Below, piece after piece: positions 1 through 8,043 of a DNA stretch of 42,814 nucleotides (positions are counted from its first letter, which is position 1; every line of letters begins with the position of its first letter). The position numbers were made by a program, and so were the translations under genes. The notes under the pieces were generated by a model. The model saw only the letters and a list, made by a program, of their open reading frames with translations, had not been told where the DNA came from and ran no database searches. The stretch comes from Bacteroidales bacterium (GTDB taxonomy: Bacteria > Bacteroidota > Bacteroidia > Bacteroidales > UBA932): the NCBI GenBank assembly GCA_024699055.1, contig JAILQG010000063.1, forward strand, positions 1 to 42,814, in the 5' to 3' direction.

Positions 1-722
1 GCCCCGCAGGGAACGCCCCTGAAACTATTGTAGGCTATCATGACTTCCTGCACCCCGGCCTTGGTGACAAGGTCCTTGAATGCGGGAAGGTAGGTCTCGC
101 GAAGATCCCGCTCGCTCACCTGCGCGTCGAACTCATGACGAGTGGACTCCGGCCCGGAGTGCACCGCAAAGTGCTTGGCGCAGGCATGGGCCTTCAGCAC
201 GGGAGCGTCGGACGGACCCTGGAGCCCGCGGACCACCGCCATGCCCAGCTGCCCGGTAAGGTAGGGATCCTCACCGTAGGTTTCCATCCCCCGGCCCCAG
301 CGCGGGTCGCGGAAGATGTTGATGTTCGGTGTCCAGAACGTAAGGCCTTGATACTGACCTACAAAACCGGATTCGATGGCCTGACGGTTCTTTACCCGCG
401 CCTCGTCGCTGACGGCGGTGAACACGTCATACAGGAGAGGCTCGTCGAACGACGCGGCCATGGCTATGGGCATCGGGAAAACGGTGGCCTTCCCATTGCG
501 CGCCACCCCGTGCAGGGCCTCGTTCCACCAGTTGTACGCTGGTATGCCAATGCTGTCAAGAGGGGCGGAAGGATGAATCATGAGGCTCGCCTTCTCTTCT
601 ATGGTCAGCTTGGAGACGAGCTCTTTCGCCCGTTCCTCGGGCGTGGGTTTATGACATCCGGCAAGACTCAGCAGACTGCAGAGAGCCGCGGCCGTGATGA
701 TTCGTAAACATTTGGTTATCAT
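1..722 (-). CDS. GH3 family beta-glycosidase lipoprotein, N-terminal 240 residues only
   Basis: The gene begins inside the window and runs off its left edge, so only the first ~240 codons are seen. The ATG at 720-722 gives a hydrophobic N-terminus ending in the lipobox LAGC (Cys23), so a periplasmic or surface lipoprotein is expected. The GH3 N-terminal barrel follows: a YNWWNEALHGV motif near residues 63-73, WTPNINIFRDPRWGRG with ETYGEDPYL, and the KHFAVHSGPE segment. These are typical of the GH3 branch holding beta-xylosidases and beta-glucosidases; the exact sugar cannot be told. The nucleophile Asp and the C-terminal domain lie outside the window. It is the last gene seen in the transcription unit, 16 bp after the GH27 fusion gene. 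It differs from the other GH3 protein (20257-22944) in its N-terminal motifs, so it is not a recent copy. Confidence 0.9.
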   Translation of the reverse strand, partial: MITKCLRIITAAALCSLLSLAGCHKPTPEERAKELVSKLTIEEKASLMIHPSAPLDSIGIPAYNWWNEALHGVARNGKATVFPMPIAMAASFDEPLLYDVFTAVSDEARVKNRQAIESGFVGQYQGLTFWTPNINIFRDPRWGRGMETYGEDPYLTGQLGMAVVRGLQGPSDAPVLKAHACAKHFAVHSGPESTRHEFDAQVSERDLRETYLPAFKDLVTKAGVQEVMIAYNSFRGVPCG

Positions 723-738
723 ATCATTAGTAATATTA

Positions 739-3696
739 TCAGTAAACCAGTTCGGCCTTGACGGGATAATGGTCGGAGACATAGGGGGCTCCGAGATACT
801 CCTGCGTTATGCGGGAGAACGAGCGGCATCCTTCGAATCCGTCATAAAATATGAAGTCGATGGGTTTGGCGCGCCGCACCTTCCCCCAGTCGTGCCAGGT
901 GAGGCCCCAGTCGGTGGAAGGAGCCGTTTCGCGGGCATCCTTCATCATGCCGCGCAGGTCGGTAAGGCAAGGATCGTCGGGATAGACGTTAAAATCGCCG
1001 CAGAGAATCATGGGATACCCTTCCGGATTCATCGCGCCGATACGTTTCACCACAACGGCGAGCCCGTTGCGGCGCGCAGCCTTACCGACGTGATCGAGAT
1101 GCGTGTTCACGAAATAGAAATGCTTTCCCGTGCACTTGTCTTTGAGAAGCGTCCAGGTGGCCGTGCGCTTGCAGGCGGCATCCCAGCCGAAGGAAGGCAC
1201 GTCGGGAGTCTCGCTGAGCCAGTACGTGCCCCATTTCTCGAGCTCCACCCTCTCCGAATCGTAGAAGACGGCCATATGCTCGCCGTCGTGCACACCGTCT
1301 TCACGGCCCACCCCGACATACTTGTAGCCGGGGCAGTTTTCCTGCATGTATTCGAGCTGGAAATCAAGGGCTTCCTGCACTCCGAAGACAGCGGGACGCT
1401 GGTCGCATATCATAGCGGCGGCGGCTTCACGGCGCATCTCCCAGGAATTGTTGCCGTCATCGGCGGTGCCGTAACGGATATTGTAGGACATCACCGGAAT
1501 GGAGGCGGAGGGTATGACTTTGATCATCCGCACCCCGTGCGGAGCAATCAGGCATTTAAGTGCATCACCGGACAGGTTCTCCTGTCTCCAGAGATCGCGG
1601 ATCACCCCGGAAAGGCCGAGCCTGTCCACAATCCTGCCGAGATTGACGTCTTCCGGCTCTTCACCCAGATTGAAGACGCCTATCGCGGTGCCGCCGTCGG
1701 CGAGGGGACGGCTCCATACCTGCACGTCTCCCATTACGAGGCTGCGCCTGGCCTGCACACCAAGGATATCCTGATGGACCGCGTTAACCTCGTTGTTGCA
1801 GAGCAGATTCACCGTGAATTCGTCCATCTGCGCCACGTCGCAGCCTATCAGCATATTGGCGGCAAGGAGCGACCACAGCGATATGTGAGTGTACTGTTCG
1901 TCGGGCGTCAGGCGGCTGTCGCGCAGGAAACTGCTCCAGCCGACCTTGCCCACGATGAGCATGTCGGGATCGTTCCAGTGGCCGGGAGCCGCATATGGGT
2001 ACAGATTGGTCTGGAGCTCGAAACCGATTTGGTATAGGGAGCCCCAGGTGTCGGTGATGTCGCCTGTCGTGCGCCACGAATTAGCGTCCACGTACGGGCC
2101 CCAGGTCCACACGTCGGCCATTCCATACTGGCAGAGGGAGTAGAAGATGTCCCTGGGCTGTTCGCGAAGGTACTGCTGCATCTTGAGGTAGGGACGGACG
2201 TAGGCGGCGACGGAGCGGTCGTCGCTTGCATTGAACACCTTGCTGTAACCGCACCAGTCATATTTCAGATAGTCGACACCCCATTCATTCCAGGTCTCGG
2301 CATCCTGCCTTTCGTGGTCGAGGCTGCCCAGGTAGCCGCCGCAGGTGCGGTCGCCGGGAGAGGAATAAATGCCGAATTTGAGGCCTTCTCCATGCAGGAA
2401 ATCTCCCAGGCCCTTCATGTCGGGGAACTTCTCGTTGGTGCCGATGGTGCCGTCAGGATTGCGTTCGGCAGACTCCCAGGCGTCGTCCACGTTGATGTAG
2501 GAATAGCCGTAGTCGGCCAGTCCCTTGTCTATGATGGCCTGGGCCGAAGACATCACTTTCTTCTGGGAAACGCTGGTACCCCAGCAGTTCCAGGAGTTCC
2601 AGCCCATGGGCGGGGTGAGCGCTATCTTGTCCCCGACTTTCAGGGTGAACTGCTGACGGACGGTTCCGTGGGCGTTCTCCGCCACAAGCGTCATGGAATA
2701 GTCGCCCTTTTCCAGCACTTTGCCGCCCAGGATGCCCTTTGCGGCATCGATGGTCGCTCCCTCAGGAAGATTCTCCACCGAGAAACGCATCGGGCGTTCG
2801 CCAGAGAATGGCAGCCTGAAAATGATGGGAGATCCGGGACGCACACCGTACACCAGCGGTCCGTTGTAGCGCGGGGAAAGCGGAGCTGGGGGCGTCAGGA
2901 TATACTTGGGGCTGTAAAAAGCTTCGAGTTTCTCTCCGGTGGCAGCGTCGGTAAACACCACATCGAATCTGCGCTGTCCGCTTCCGTCACATGGAAGGGC
3001 CACGTCGCAGGGCTTGCCGGCTTTCAGTTTCAGCTTTTTATTGATGACCTCGGAAGTTTCCTTCTTGTCGATCACGGTGACGCCGGCTTTCAGCGTGCCC
3101 GTGTAGTTGCTCTGGGAAAGAAGCCTCACGCAGCAGTTTCCCCTGGAGTCGTCGACAAAGGAAAGGGACACGAAATCGTCGAGCCCAGGTTTGACGAGCT
3201 TGATTTCGGACTCATAGAATCCGCCGGGAGCGTCTCCGTCATATACCCTCACGGCAAGCAAGTTGTCTGCGCCCCATTTGATCTGTTTCGCTGGAACGAG
3301 GTATCTCCTGCGAATCTGCCATGCGCTCTTGTACCCTTCGGGACCGTCGGCGAATTCACCCGTGGAACCGACCATGGCGCCGTTGAGCCAGCTCTGGTCG
3401 CAGTCGTCCACAAAGCCCATGTCAAGGGCGACATATCCATACAGCGTCAACTCGTCCTTTTTTCCGGAAGGGACGGTGAAATGGAAGCGGTACCATGCGA
3501 GGCCGCCGGGAACCGCATATCCCTGATCGTCCCAGGTGTCGGTCAGATTGACGGCCGGCCATGCGCTGTCGTCGAAAGAGACCTGCTTCCAGGCAGGATT
3601 GTCCCCTACGGCAAAAAGCCCTTCGTGCAGGGGAAGGTTCTGCGCCCAGGCGCCCAGCGAGAGGCAAAGCAACAATAACGTAATAATTCGTTTCAT
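739..3696 (-). CDS. GH27 alpha-galactosidase fused to a C-terminal endonuclease/exonuclease/phosphatase (EEP) domain
   Basis: The protein has 985 residues. I chose the ATG at 3696 (MKRIITLLLL, cleavage after AWA18) over an in-frame codon at 3732, which would overlap the kinase gene and hide the signal peptide. Domains in order: a galactose-binding-like beta-sandwich (~20-165), a second beta domain, a putative-Ig domain (~265-350), and the GH27 barrel from PPMGWNSWN (~360). The nucleophile is D480 in KYDWC and the acid/base D546 in SWRTTGD. From residue 733 comes a complete EEP domain (SYNIRYG, VQEALD, NTHLDH, CGDFN, SDHYP), a fold of nucleases, inositol-phosphate phosphatases and sphingomyelinases. 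GH27 releases alpha-galactose, or beta-L-arabinopyranose in some members. Only a few linker residues separate the two domains, and EEP homologues are normally separate exported proteins. The paralogue at 18072-20264 ends where EEP begins here. Confidence 0.92.
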   Translation of the reverse strand: MKRIITLLLLCLSLGAWAQNLPLHEGLFAVGDNPAWKQVSFDDSAWPAVNLTDTWDDQGYAVPGGLAWYRFHFTVPSGKKDELTLYGYVALDMGFVDDCDQSWLNGAMVGSTGEFADGPEGYKSAWQIRRRYLVPAKQIKWGADNLLAVRVYDGDAPGGFYESEIKLVKPGLDDFVSLSFVDDSRGNCCVRLLSQSNYTGTLKAGVTVIDKKETSEVINKKLKLKAGKPCDVALPCDGSGQRRFDVVFTDAATGEKLEAFYSPKYILTPPAPLSPRYNGPLVYGVRPGSPIIFRLPFSGERPMRFSVENLPEGATIDAAKGILGGKVLEKGDYSMTLVAENAHGTVRQQFTLKVGDKIALTPPMGWNSWNCWGTSVSQKKVMSSAQAIIDKGLADYGYSYINVDDAWESAERNPDGTIGTNEKFPDMKGLGDFLHGEGLKFGIYSSPGDRTCGGYLGSLDHERQDAETWNEWGVDYLKYDWCGYSKVFNASDDRSVAAYVRPYLKMQQYLREQPRDIFYSLCQYGMADVWTWGPYVDANSWRTTGDITDTWGSLYQIGFELQTNLYPYAAPGHWNDPDMLIVGKVGWSSFLRDSRLTPDEQYTHISLWSLLAANMLIGCDVAQMDEFTVNLLCNNEVNAVHQDILGVQARRSLVMGDVQVWSRPLADGGTAIGVFNLGEEPEDVNLGRIVDRLGLSGVIRDLWRQENLSGDALKCLIAPHGVRMIKVIPSASIPVMSYNIRYGTADDGNNSWEMRREAAAAMICDQRPAVFGVQEALDFQLEYMQENCPGYKYVGVGREDGVHDGEHMAVFYDSERVELEKWGTYWLSETPDVPSFGWDAACKRTATWTLLKDKCTGKHFYFVNTHLDHVGKAARRNGLAVVVKRIGAMNPEGYPMILCGDFNVYPDDPCLTDLRGMMKDARETAPSTDWGLTWHDWGKVRRAKPIDFIFYDGFEGCRSFSRITQEYLGAPYVSDHYPVKAELVY
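1884..1983. repeat. Direct repeat copy 1 (GH27 paralogues)
   Basis: About 100 bp inside the GH27 catalytic region is ~92% identical (8 mismatches counted by eye) to 18452-18551, in the same orientation and 16,568 bp away. It encodes the conserved HWNDPDMLIVGKVGW to DEQYTH stretch. It is a coding repeat arising from gene duplication, not a mobile element. Confidence 0.8.
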
Positions 3697-3713
3697 GATT
3701 ATCCAATTGAGTT

Positions 3714-4529
3714 TTAATCCATTACAAGACATGCAGCACCTATGAGGCCGGCCGATTCCATGGTGGTGGGCACAATGCGGAGGCGTTTCACGGTGGCAGG
3801 ATACGGGAAGGTTTCAACCGTCCGCCACATGCTTTCCTCGAAGAGCGGGAAGGCCTTCGAGATACTTCCGCCGAACACTATCATTTCGGGATCGAATGCG
3901 AAGAGAATCATTTTCACCAGGTCTCCGACGTGGGCGCCAAAACGGTTCCAGACGGGTCCGTGGCCCTTGGCGGCGGCATCTTTCCCGGTAGTGCCGGCAT
4001 CTATGAAGAAGCGGCTGGAGCAATAGTACTCGTAGTCATGCTCCAGATAAGGGATGCTGCCGATTTCGCCGGCACCGGTGTTGTGGCCGTTGAAGATGCG
4101 GCCGTCGATGACCAGCGTGGAACCGACTCCGGTTCCGAGGGTGGCGCACACCACGATGCCGACGCCCTTCGCCTCACCGAAACGGGAGACTCCCAGCGAA
4201 AAGCAGTTGGCGTCGTTGTTGATGGCCACCTTCTTTCCGTAGCGCTTTTCGAGGATTTCCTTCAGATGCACTTCCTTCCAAGAGGGGATGTTGGCGGCAT
4301 TGTAGACTATTCCGTTTTCGGAATCCACCACCGATGGGACGCCGACTCCTATGCCGGCGACTTCGGGAGAGTCCAACCCGTCGACAAGCGCGAATATCTG
4401 CTCCAAGACCTCATTTTCGGTTCCGCCCGAATTGCAGGGCATTGAATTCTGACTGACGATTTCGCCGGAACCGTTAACAACCCCGGCCCGGACGTTCGTT
4501 CCGCCCAAATCTATTCCAATGTATTTCAT
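3714..4529 (-). CDS. ROK family sugar kinase without HTH
   Basis: A 271-residue cytoplasmic protein with no signal peptide. The N-terminal IDLGGTN (D7) is the phosphate-1 motif, NNDAN (D106) carries the catalytic base of ROK kinases, and ATLGTGVGS (~129-137) is the second phosphate loop. There is no N-terminal helix-turn-helix, so kinase activity is more likely than a ROK repressor role. The usual ROK zinc site (CxCGxxGCxE after the GHxxxGxxG segment) is not present: GHNTGAGEIGSI is followed by a stretch with a single Cys in EYYCSS. The start ATG overlaps the stop of the upstream GH63-like gene by 4 bp (ATGA), which suggests translational coupling. It is the only clearly cytoplasmic enzyme in the window and probably phosphorylates a hexose or amino sugar released by the operon. 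The substrate cannot be read from sequence. Confidence 0.88.
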   Translation of the reverse strand: MKYIGIDLGGTNVRAGVVNGSGEIVSQNSMPCNSGGTENEVLEQIFALVDGLDSPEVAGIGVGVPSVVDSENGIVYNAANIPSWKEVHLKEILEKRYGKKVAINNDANCFSLGVSRFGEAKGVGIVVCATLGTGVGSTLVIDGRIFNGHNTGAGEIGSIPYLEHDYEYYCSSRFFIDAGTTGKDAAAKGHGPVWNRFGAHVGDLVKMILFAFDPEMIVFGGSISKAFPLFEESMWRTVETFPYPATVKRLRIVPTTMESAGLIGAACLVMD

Positions 4530-6127
4530 AATTTGATCTTGCCTGATTTCTCTACATGTACGGTTACGCTTTCCCCGTCACCCCAGATGACGGTAAGGTC
4601 GAACGGGACGTTGGTAGTAACGGATATCACAGGCTTCTGTGATGCGGTTTTTCGTGCAGCCGCCTTGAGCGAGAGCACGCCCTCCGGACCGAAAGGATAG
4701 CGCTCGATGCCGTGGGCCTCAGTCTGCCGGAGATCCCATTCAACCCGGTTTTCAGAGTAGTCGGAGCGGATTCCCAGAATGCACTCGATGAACTCCGCGA
4801 TGGGAGGAAGGCCGGCCCAGCCCACAAAATCCTTCCTGGCCATGAAGCCCGGCTCTATGCTCTCCGGAGCATAATACTCCCAGAACGTACCGGTGTCTTT
4901 CCAAACCTGGAACACGTTGCCGAAGTGATTGTCGGCCACCTCGCGGCAAAGATCCCTGTAGCCCTTGCGCCACAGGCCGTCAATCACCATGTAATTGGCG
5001 CCCGGCCAGATGCCCCCCTGCCAGTAACGGCCCAGGGGATTGTATTTCTTGTGGTCGGCGCTGAGGGAAGGCACCCGGTGCGGCCTCGCGAATTCGGAAG
5101 AATCGCACAGATGGGCCACGAGGGCGTCGAGCCTGTCCTTTTCGAGGATGTCCGTCTGGAGGGCCCAGAATGCCGAAATGCCCTTTACCGAAGCCCTCGA
5201 CCCGTCGGCATAGACGTCATACAGGAAACCGGTTTCGGGATCCCACATATTGTCGTTTATCCACGACTTGAGGAACTTCATCTCGTCTTCCATCTCCTCG
5301 ATTTCCTGCCAGCGCTCGGTATAGAAGCCTATCTGCATGAGGCAGTCCTCCACCAGATACTGCTGGAGATTGGTATCGAGCCAGCTCAGGTGGCCGTTGG
5401 AGAAAATCTGGTTGTAGCCTTCCGGCACGCGGGGCATATTGTCCATGCCCGTGCCCCAGCCGGAGCTCCAGTAAGTGCCGTTCTGCCAGGTGCGGTTGAG
5501 CTTCCACCACTGTGCATAGGCTACCAGCGCCGGAAATACCCTGTGGAGACGGTCGATGTCGCCGAACTGCCTGTAATAGAGCAGTTCCGCCCACGGGAGT
5601 AGGTTGGGGCCGGTGGAAACCGGGTCGTAACGCTCGAAACAGTCGGAGCCGTCGGCGCGGATTTCCCGGCAGATGAACCCGTCCTGATGCTGCTTTGCGT
5701 AGAAGTTGTCGAGCGTGCGCTGGAACGGGAAGAAGCGGTATCCGTAGCGGGCGAAGAGCATCATGAAGGAATCGTCCCACATGAAGATGTTGCCGTTGTA
5801 CGCCACGTCGAGGTAGGGGCTCACGAATCCGCTCCCCTCCAGGGGCTGGCGGATGTTTCCAACGGCTATCTTCCAGGCATGCCAGTACATGTCCACTTCC
5901 GCCTGATGGCCGTCCCAGAACGGCGCCGGAAGCACTTTCCGGGCCTGGTCGAAGCTCCCGGGCTCCACAGTCTCGCGGGGCATGGTGCGATACGGGTTCT
6001 CGGCCACGAAGATATTCTTCACATAGGTATTCTTGTAGGGCAGCTCATACGGGCCGCTCCTCAGGTCCTGGGCCTTCGCGGGAAGCATGGCCAGCAGTAC
6101 AAGGCCGGCGATCAGGGTCTTTTTCAT
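4526..6127 (-). CDS. (alpha/alpha)6-barrel glycosidase, GH63/GH37-like (MGH1/trehalase superfamily)
   Basis: 533 residues with a Sec signal peptide (cleavage near AKA19-Q20), predicted periplasmic. The body looks like an inverting (alpha/alpha)6 glycosidase: an aromatic-rich FMWDDSF motif (residues 115-121), SSGWGTGMDN with D229 as a possible general acid, a WQGGIWPGANY segment (369-379) and FWEYYAPES with E417 or E422 as possible base. This layout is known from GH63 (processing glucosidase, mannosylglycerate hydrolase) and GH37 trehalases. I cannot separate these families by eye, and the linkage, probably an alpha-gluco- or mannoside, is uncertain. The start overlaps the stop of the upstream phosphatase gene by 4 bp, and its own stop overlaps the ROK kinase start by 4 bp. 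The three genes are therefore probably translated together. Confidence 0.78.
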   Translation of the reverse strand: MKKTLIAGLVLLAMLPAKAQDLRSGPYELPYKNTYVKNIFVAENPYRTMPRETVEPGSFDQARKVLPAPFWDGHQAEVDMYWHAWKIAVGNIRQPLEGSGFVSPYLDVAYNGNIFMWDDSFMMLFARYGYRFFPFQRTLDNFYAKQHQDGFICREIRADGSDCFERYDPVSTGPNLLPWAELLYYRQFGDIDRLHRVFPALVAYAQWWKLNRTWQNGTYWSSGWGTGMDNMPRVPEGYNQIFSNGHLSWLDTNLQQYLVEDCLMQIGFYTERWQEIEEMEDEMKFLKSWINDNMWDPETGFLYDVYADGSRASVKGISAFWALQTDILEKDRLDALVAHLCDSSEFARPHRVPSLSADHKKYNPLGRYWQGGIWPGANYMVIDGLWRKGYRDLCREVADNHFGNVFQVWKDTGTFWEYYAPESIEPGFMARKDFVGWAGLPPIAEFIECILGIRSDYSENRVEWDLRQTEAHGIERYPFGPEGVLSLKAAARKTASQKPVISVTTNVPFDLTVIWGDGESVTVHVEKSGKIKL

Positions 6128-8043
6128 TTCTTAACCAGGCGTTTGATGGTGCGCGGAATCTCGATGTTCATGTAGGTTCCGGTGAACTCACGCGACCACG
6201 GGCCGTAGGCGAATACGGGCACCACGGTGGGGGTATGGTCATCAGAATTGTATACGGCCAGAACGTGGCCTGTCTCCAGGTCGCCGTCCAGGATGGTGAG
6301 GCCGCCGGTTTCATGGTCGGCTGTCACCACTACCAGAGTTTCGCCGTTGGAATCGGCGAACTTGAGCGCCTCGGCCACCGCCAGGTCGAATCCGAGCTGT
6401 TCGATTACCGAAGCGGGGAAGCAGTCGGAGTGGCCGGCATAATCTATCTTGGCGCCTTCCACCATGAGGAAGAAACCTTTCTTCGAGTCTTTCGAAAGCT
6501 TTTCGATGGAGGAACGGGTGATGTCGGCAAGGAAACCGAGGGTCTCCTCGGTAGCGTAGGCGCCCATGCGGTCGTCGAGGCAGATGAGCTTGCCCTTCAC
6601 TCCGTCCACGGCCGTGGCGTCTTTGGTGTAGCTGTATCCGTTGGCCTTGATGCCCGAGAGCATGTCGATGCCGTCCTGGCGGGGCCTTTCCAGATAGGAG
6701 GTGCCGGGGCCGCAGATGAGGTCGACGTCGCTGGTGAGCCAGTACCGGGTGATGCGGTCGGTGCTGTCACGCTCTGAGGTATGGCCGTAGAATACGGCCG
6801 GGGTGGCGTCGGCGATATCTCCCAGTGAAACCACGCCCGTAGCCTTGCCCATGGCTTTGAAATAGTCCGTGAGGGGTGAATACTCGACTGAGCCGTCCTT
6901 GTTGGAAGAGATATGGCGCGTCCAGGACATCTCCCCGGTGGCGAGGGCGCTGCCGCCGGAGGCCGAGTCTCCGATGAAATCGTCCAGCGGGTTGTAGAAC
7001 TGGATGCCTATGCTCTTGAGTTTTAGCATGCTCAGATCGCGGTTGTTGGCATAAGCTCCGGCGACAATCTGGTTGAGTCCCATGCCGTCCCCTATCATGA
7101 AGATGACGTTCTTTATCTTCTTTTTGGCGCCGTCGTTCCGGTACGTGGGCGTATAGGTGGGCACGTTCCGGGTGAGCTGCAGTTTCTCGTTCTGGAAGCC
7201 TGAGAAGTCGCGGGTGGCGGCATCGAGCTTTTTGGTGCCGGTCACTCCCGCCTGCACCTCGTGCCTGCCCATTATGAAATTCTTGTTTCCCCAGTCGCTG
7301 AAGAAAAGCGAAGCCACGGCAGGCTTGTCGGTGTTAATGATGTCAACACCCAGTTTCCACAAAGTGAAATAGGACGTGGTTCCTTCGGGAGTGCTCCAGA
7401 AGCGGAAGGGCTTGCCCATTTCATGGGCTTGGGCGATGGCGGCTTTCACCGGCTCCAGCTCCGCGTCGATCATGCGTCCCTTGCCGTTCCATTTGCGGGC
7501 ATAGTCGCGGAAATCGGCACTGATCATGCCTACCCTCGCGAGCTGCTCCGGAGTATAACTGTCGGTCAGGCGGCCGTCGAAGAAAATGTACGAGGGATAG
7601 TTCGCGAACTCTTCCGGCGCAATCACATCACCCGACACCACCACCTGCACGCCTTCGGGGCTGTCGAACACGTCGGGATACTCGCCTATGAGACTCACCA
7701 CGCCCGGCATGGCGTCGGCAGCCTTGAGATCTATCATGAGGATGAGCCTGTCCGGACTGTTCTTCCACATCCTGCCGTCATTCTCGCGGAAGGTGCGGAC
7801 TATCGGCTCGACGTACAGGGCCTTGAGGCTGCGGTCGGTGTTGAGGTCTTTCCTGTTGTGGGCGACAAGGATTTCGCCGTCCTGCAGGAAAACATCCGCC
7901 TCGATGGAACGGCAATGCTGGGAATATGCCTCCCAGAACGGCACTGTGCGGTCGTAGTCGTTATGGGAATGGAGGATTACCGGCTGCTGTGCGGCCAGCG
8001 AAAACGGCAGCAGGACTGCCAGGCAAAGCAAATACTTTTTCAT
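6124..8043 (-). CDS. Bifunctional-looking phosphoesterase: PI-PLC/GDPD-like (AIM6-type) domain plus alkaline phosphatase
   Basis: 639 residues with a Sec signal peptide ending near SLAAQ. Residues ~22-265 resemble the PI-PLC/glycerophosphodiesterase superfamily, AIM6-like branch: HSHNDYDR, IEADVFL, VAHNRKDL and a late INTDKP. Residues ~305-639 form an alkaline phosphatase: MIGDGMG (metal-binding D319), GDSASGG with D359 and nucleophile S360, EGAKIDYAGH, VVTADHETGG and a SDDHTP motif supplying metal-binding His. Expected chemistry is phosphodiester cleavage followed by phosphomonoester removal, but whether the first domain is catalytic is unknown. Proteins of this two-domain layout occur in Bacteroidota, so it is not unique; its place inside a glycosidase operon is the interesting part. 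It shares one base with the stop of the upstream GH92 gene (TAATG) and overlaps the next gene by 4 bp. Confidence 0.88.
   Translation of the reverse strand: MKKYLLCLAVLLPFSLAAQQPVILHSHNDYDRTVPFWEAYSQHCRSIEADVFLQDGEILVAHNRKDLNTDRSLKALYVEPIVRTFRENDGRMWKNSPDRLILMIDLKAADAMPGVVSLIGEYPDVFDSPEGVQVVVSGDVIAPEEFANYPSYIFFDGRLTDSYTPEQLARVGMISADFRDYARKWNGKGRMIDAELEPVKAAIAQAHEMGKPFRFWSTPEGTTSYFTLWKLGVDIINTDKPAVASLFFSDWGNKNFIMGRHEVQAGVTGTKKLDAATRDFSGFQNEKLQLTRNVPTYTPTYRNDGAKKKIKNVIFMIGDGMGLNQIVAGAYANNRDLSMLKLKSIGIQFYNPLDDFIGDSASGGSALATGEMSWTRHISSNKDGSVEYSPLTDYFKAMGKATGVVSLGDIADATPAVFYGHTSERDSTDRITRYWLTSDVDLICGPGTSYLERPRQDGIDMLSGIKANGYSYTKDATAVDGVKGKLICLDDRMGAYATEETLGFLADITRSSIEKLSKDSKKGFFLMVEGAKIDYAGHSDCFPASVIEQLGFDLAVAEALKFADSNGETLVVVTADHETGGLTILDGDLETGHVLAVYNSDDHTPTVVPVFAYGPWSREFTGTYMNIEIPRTIKRLVKK

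Noticed and set aside
3714..4529. ROK transcriptional repressor
   Set aside because: The protein starts directly at the phosphate-binding motif and has no helix-turn-helix domain.
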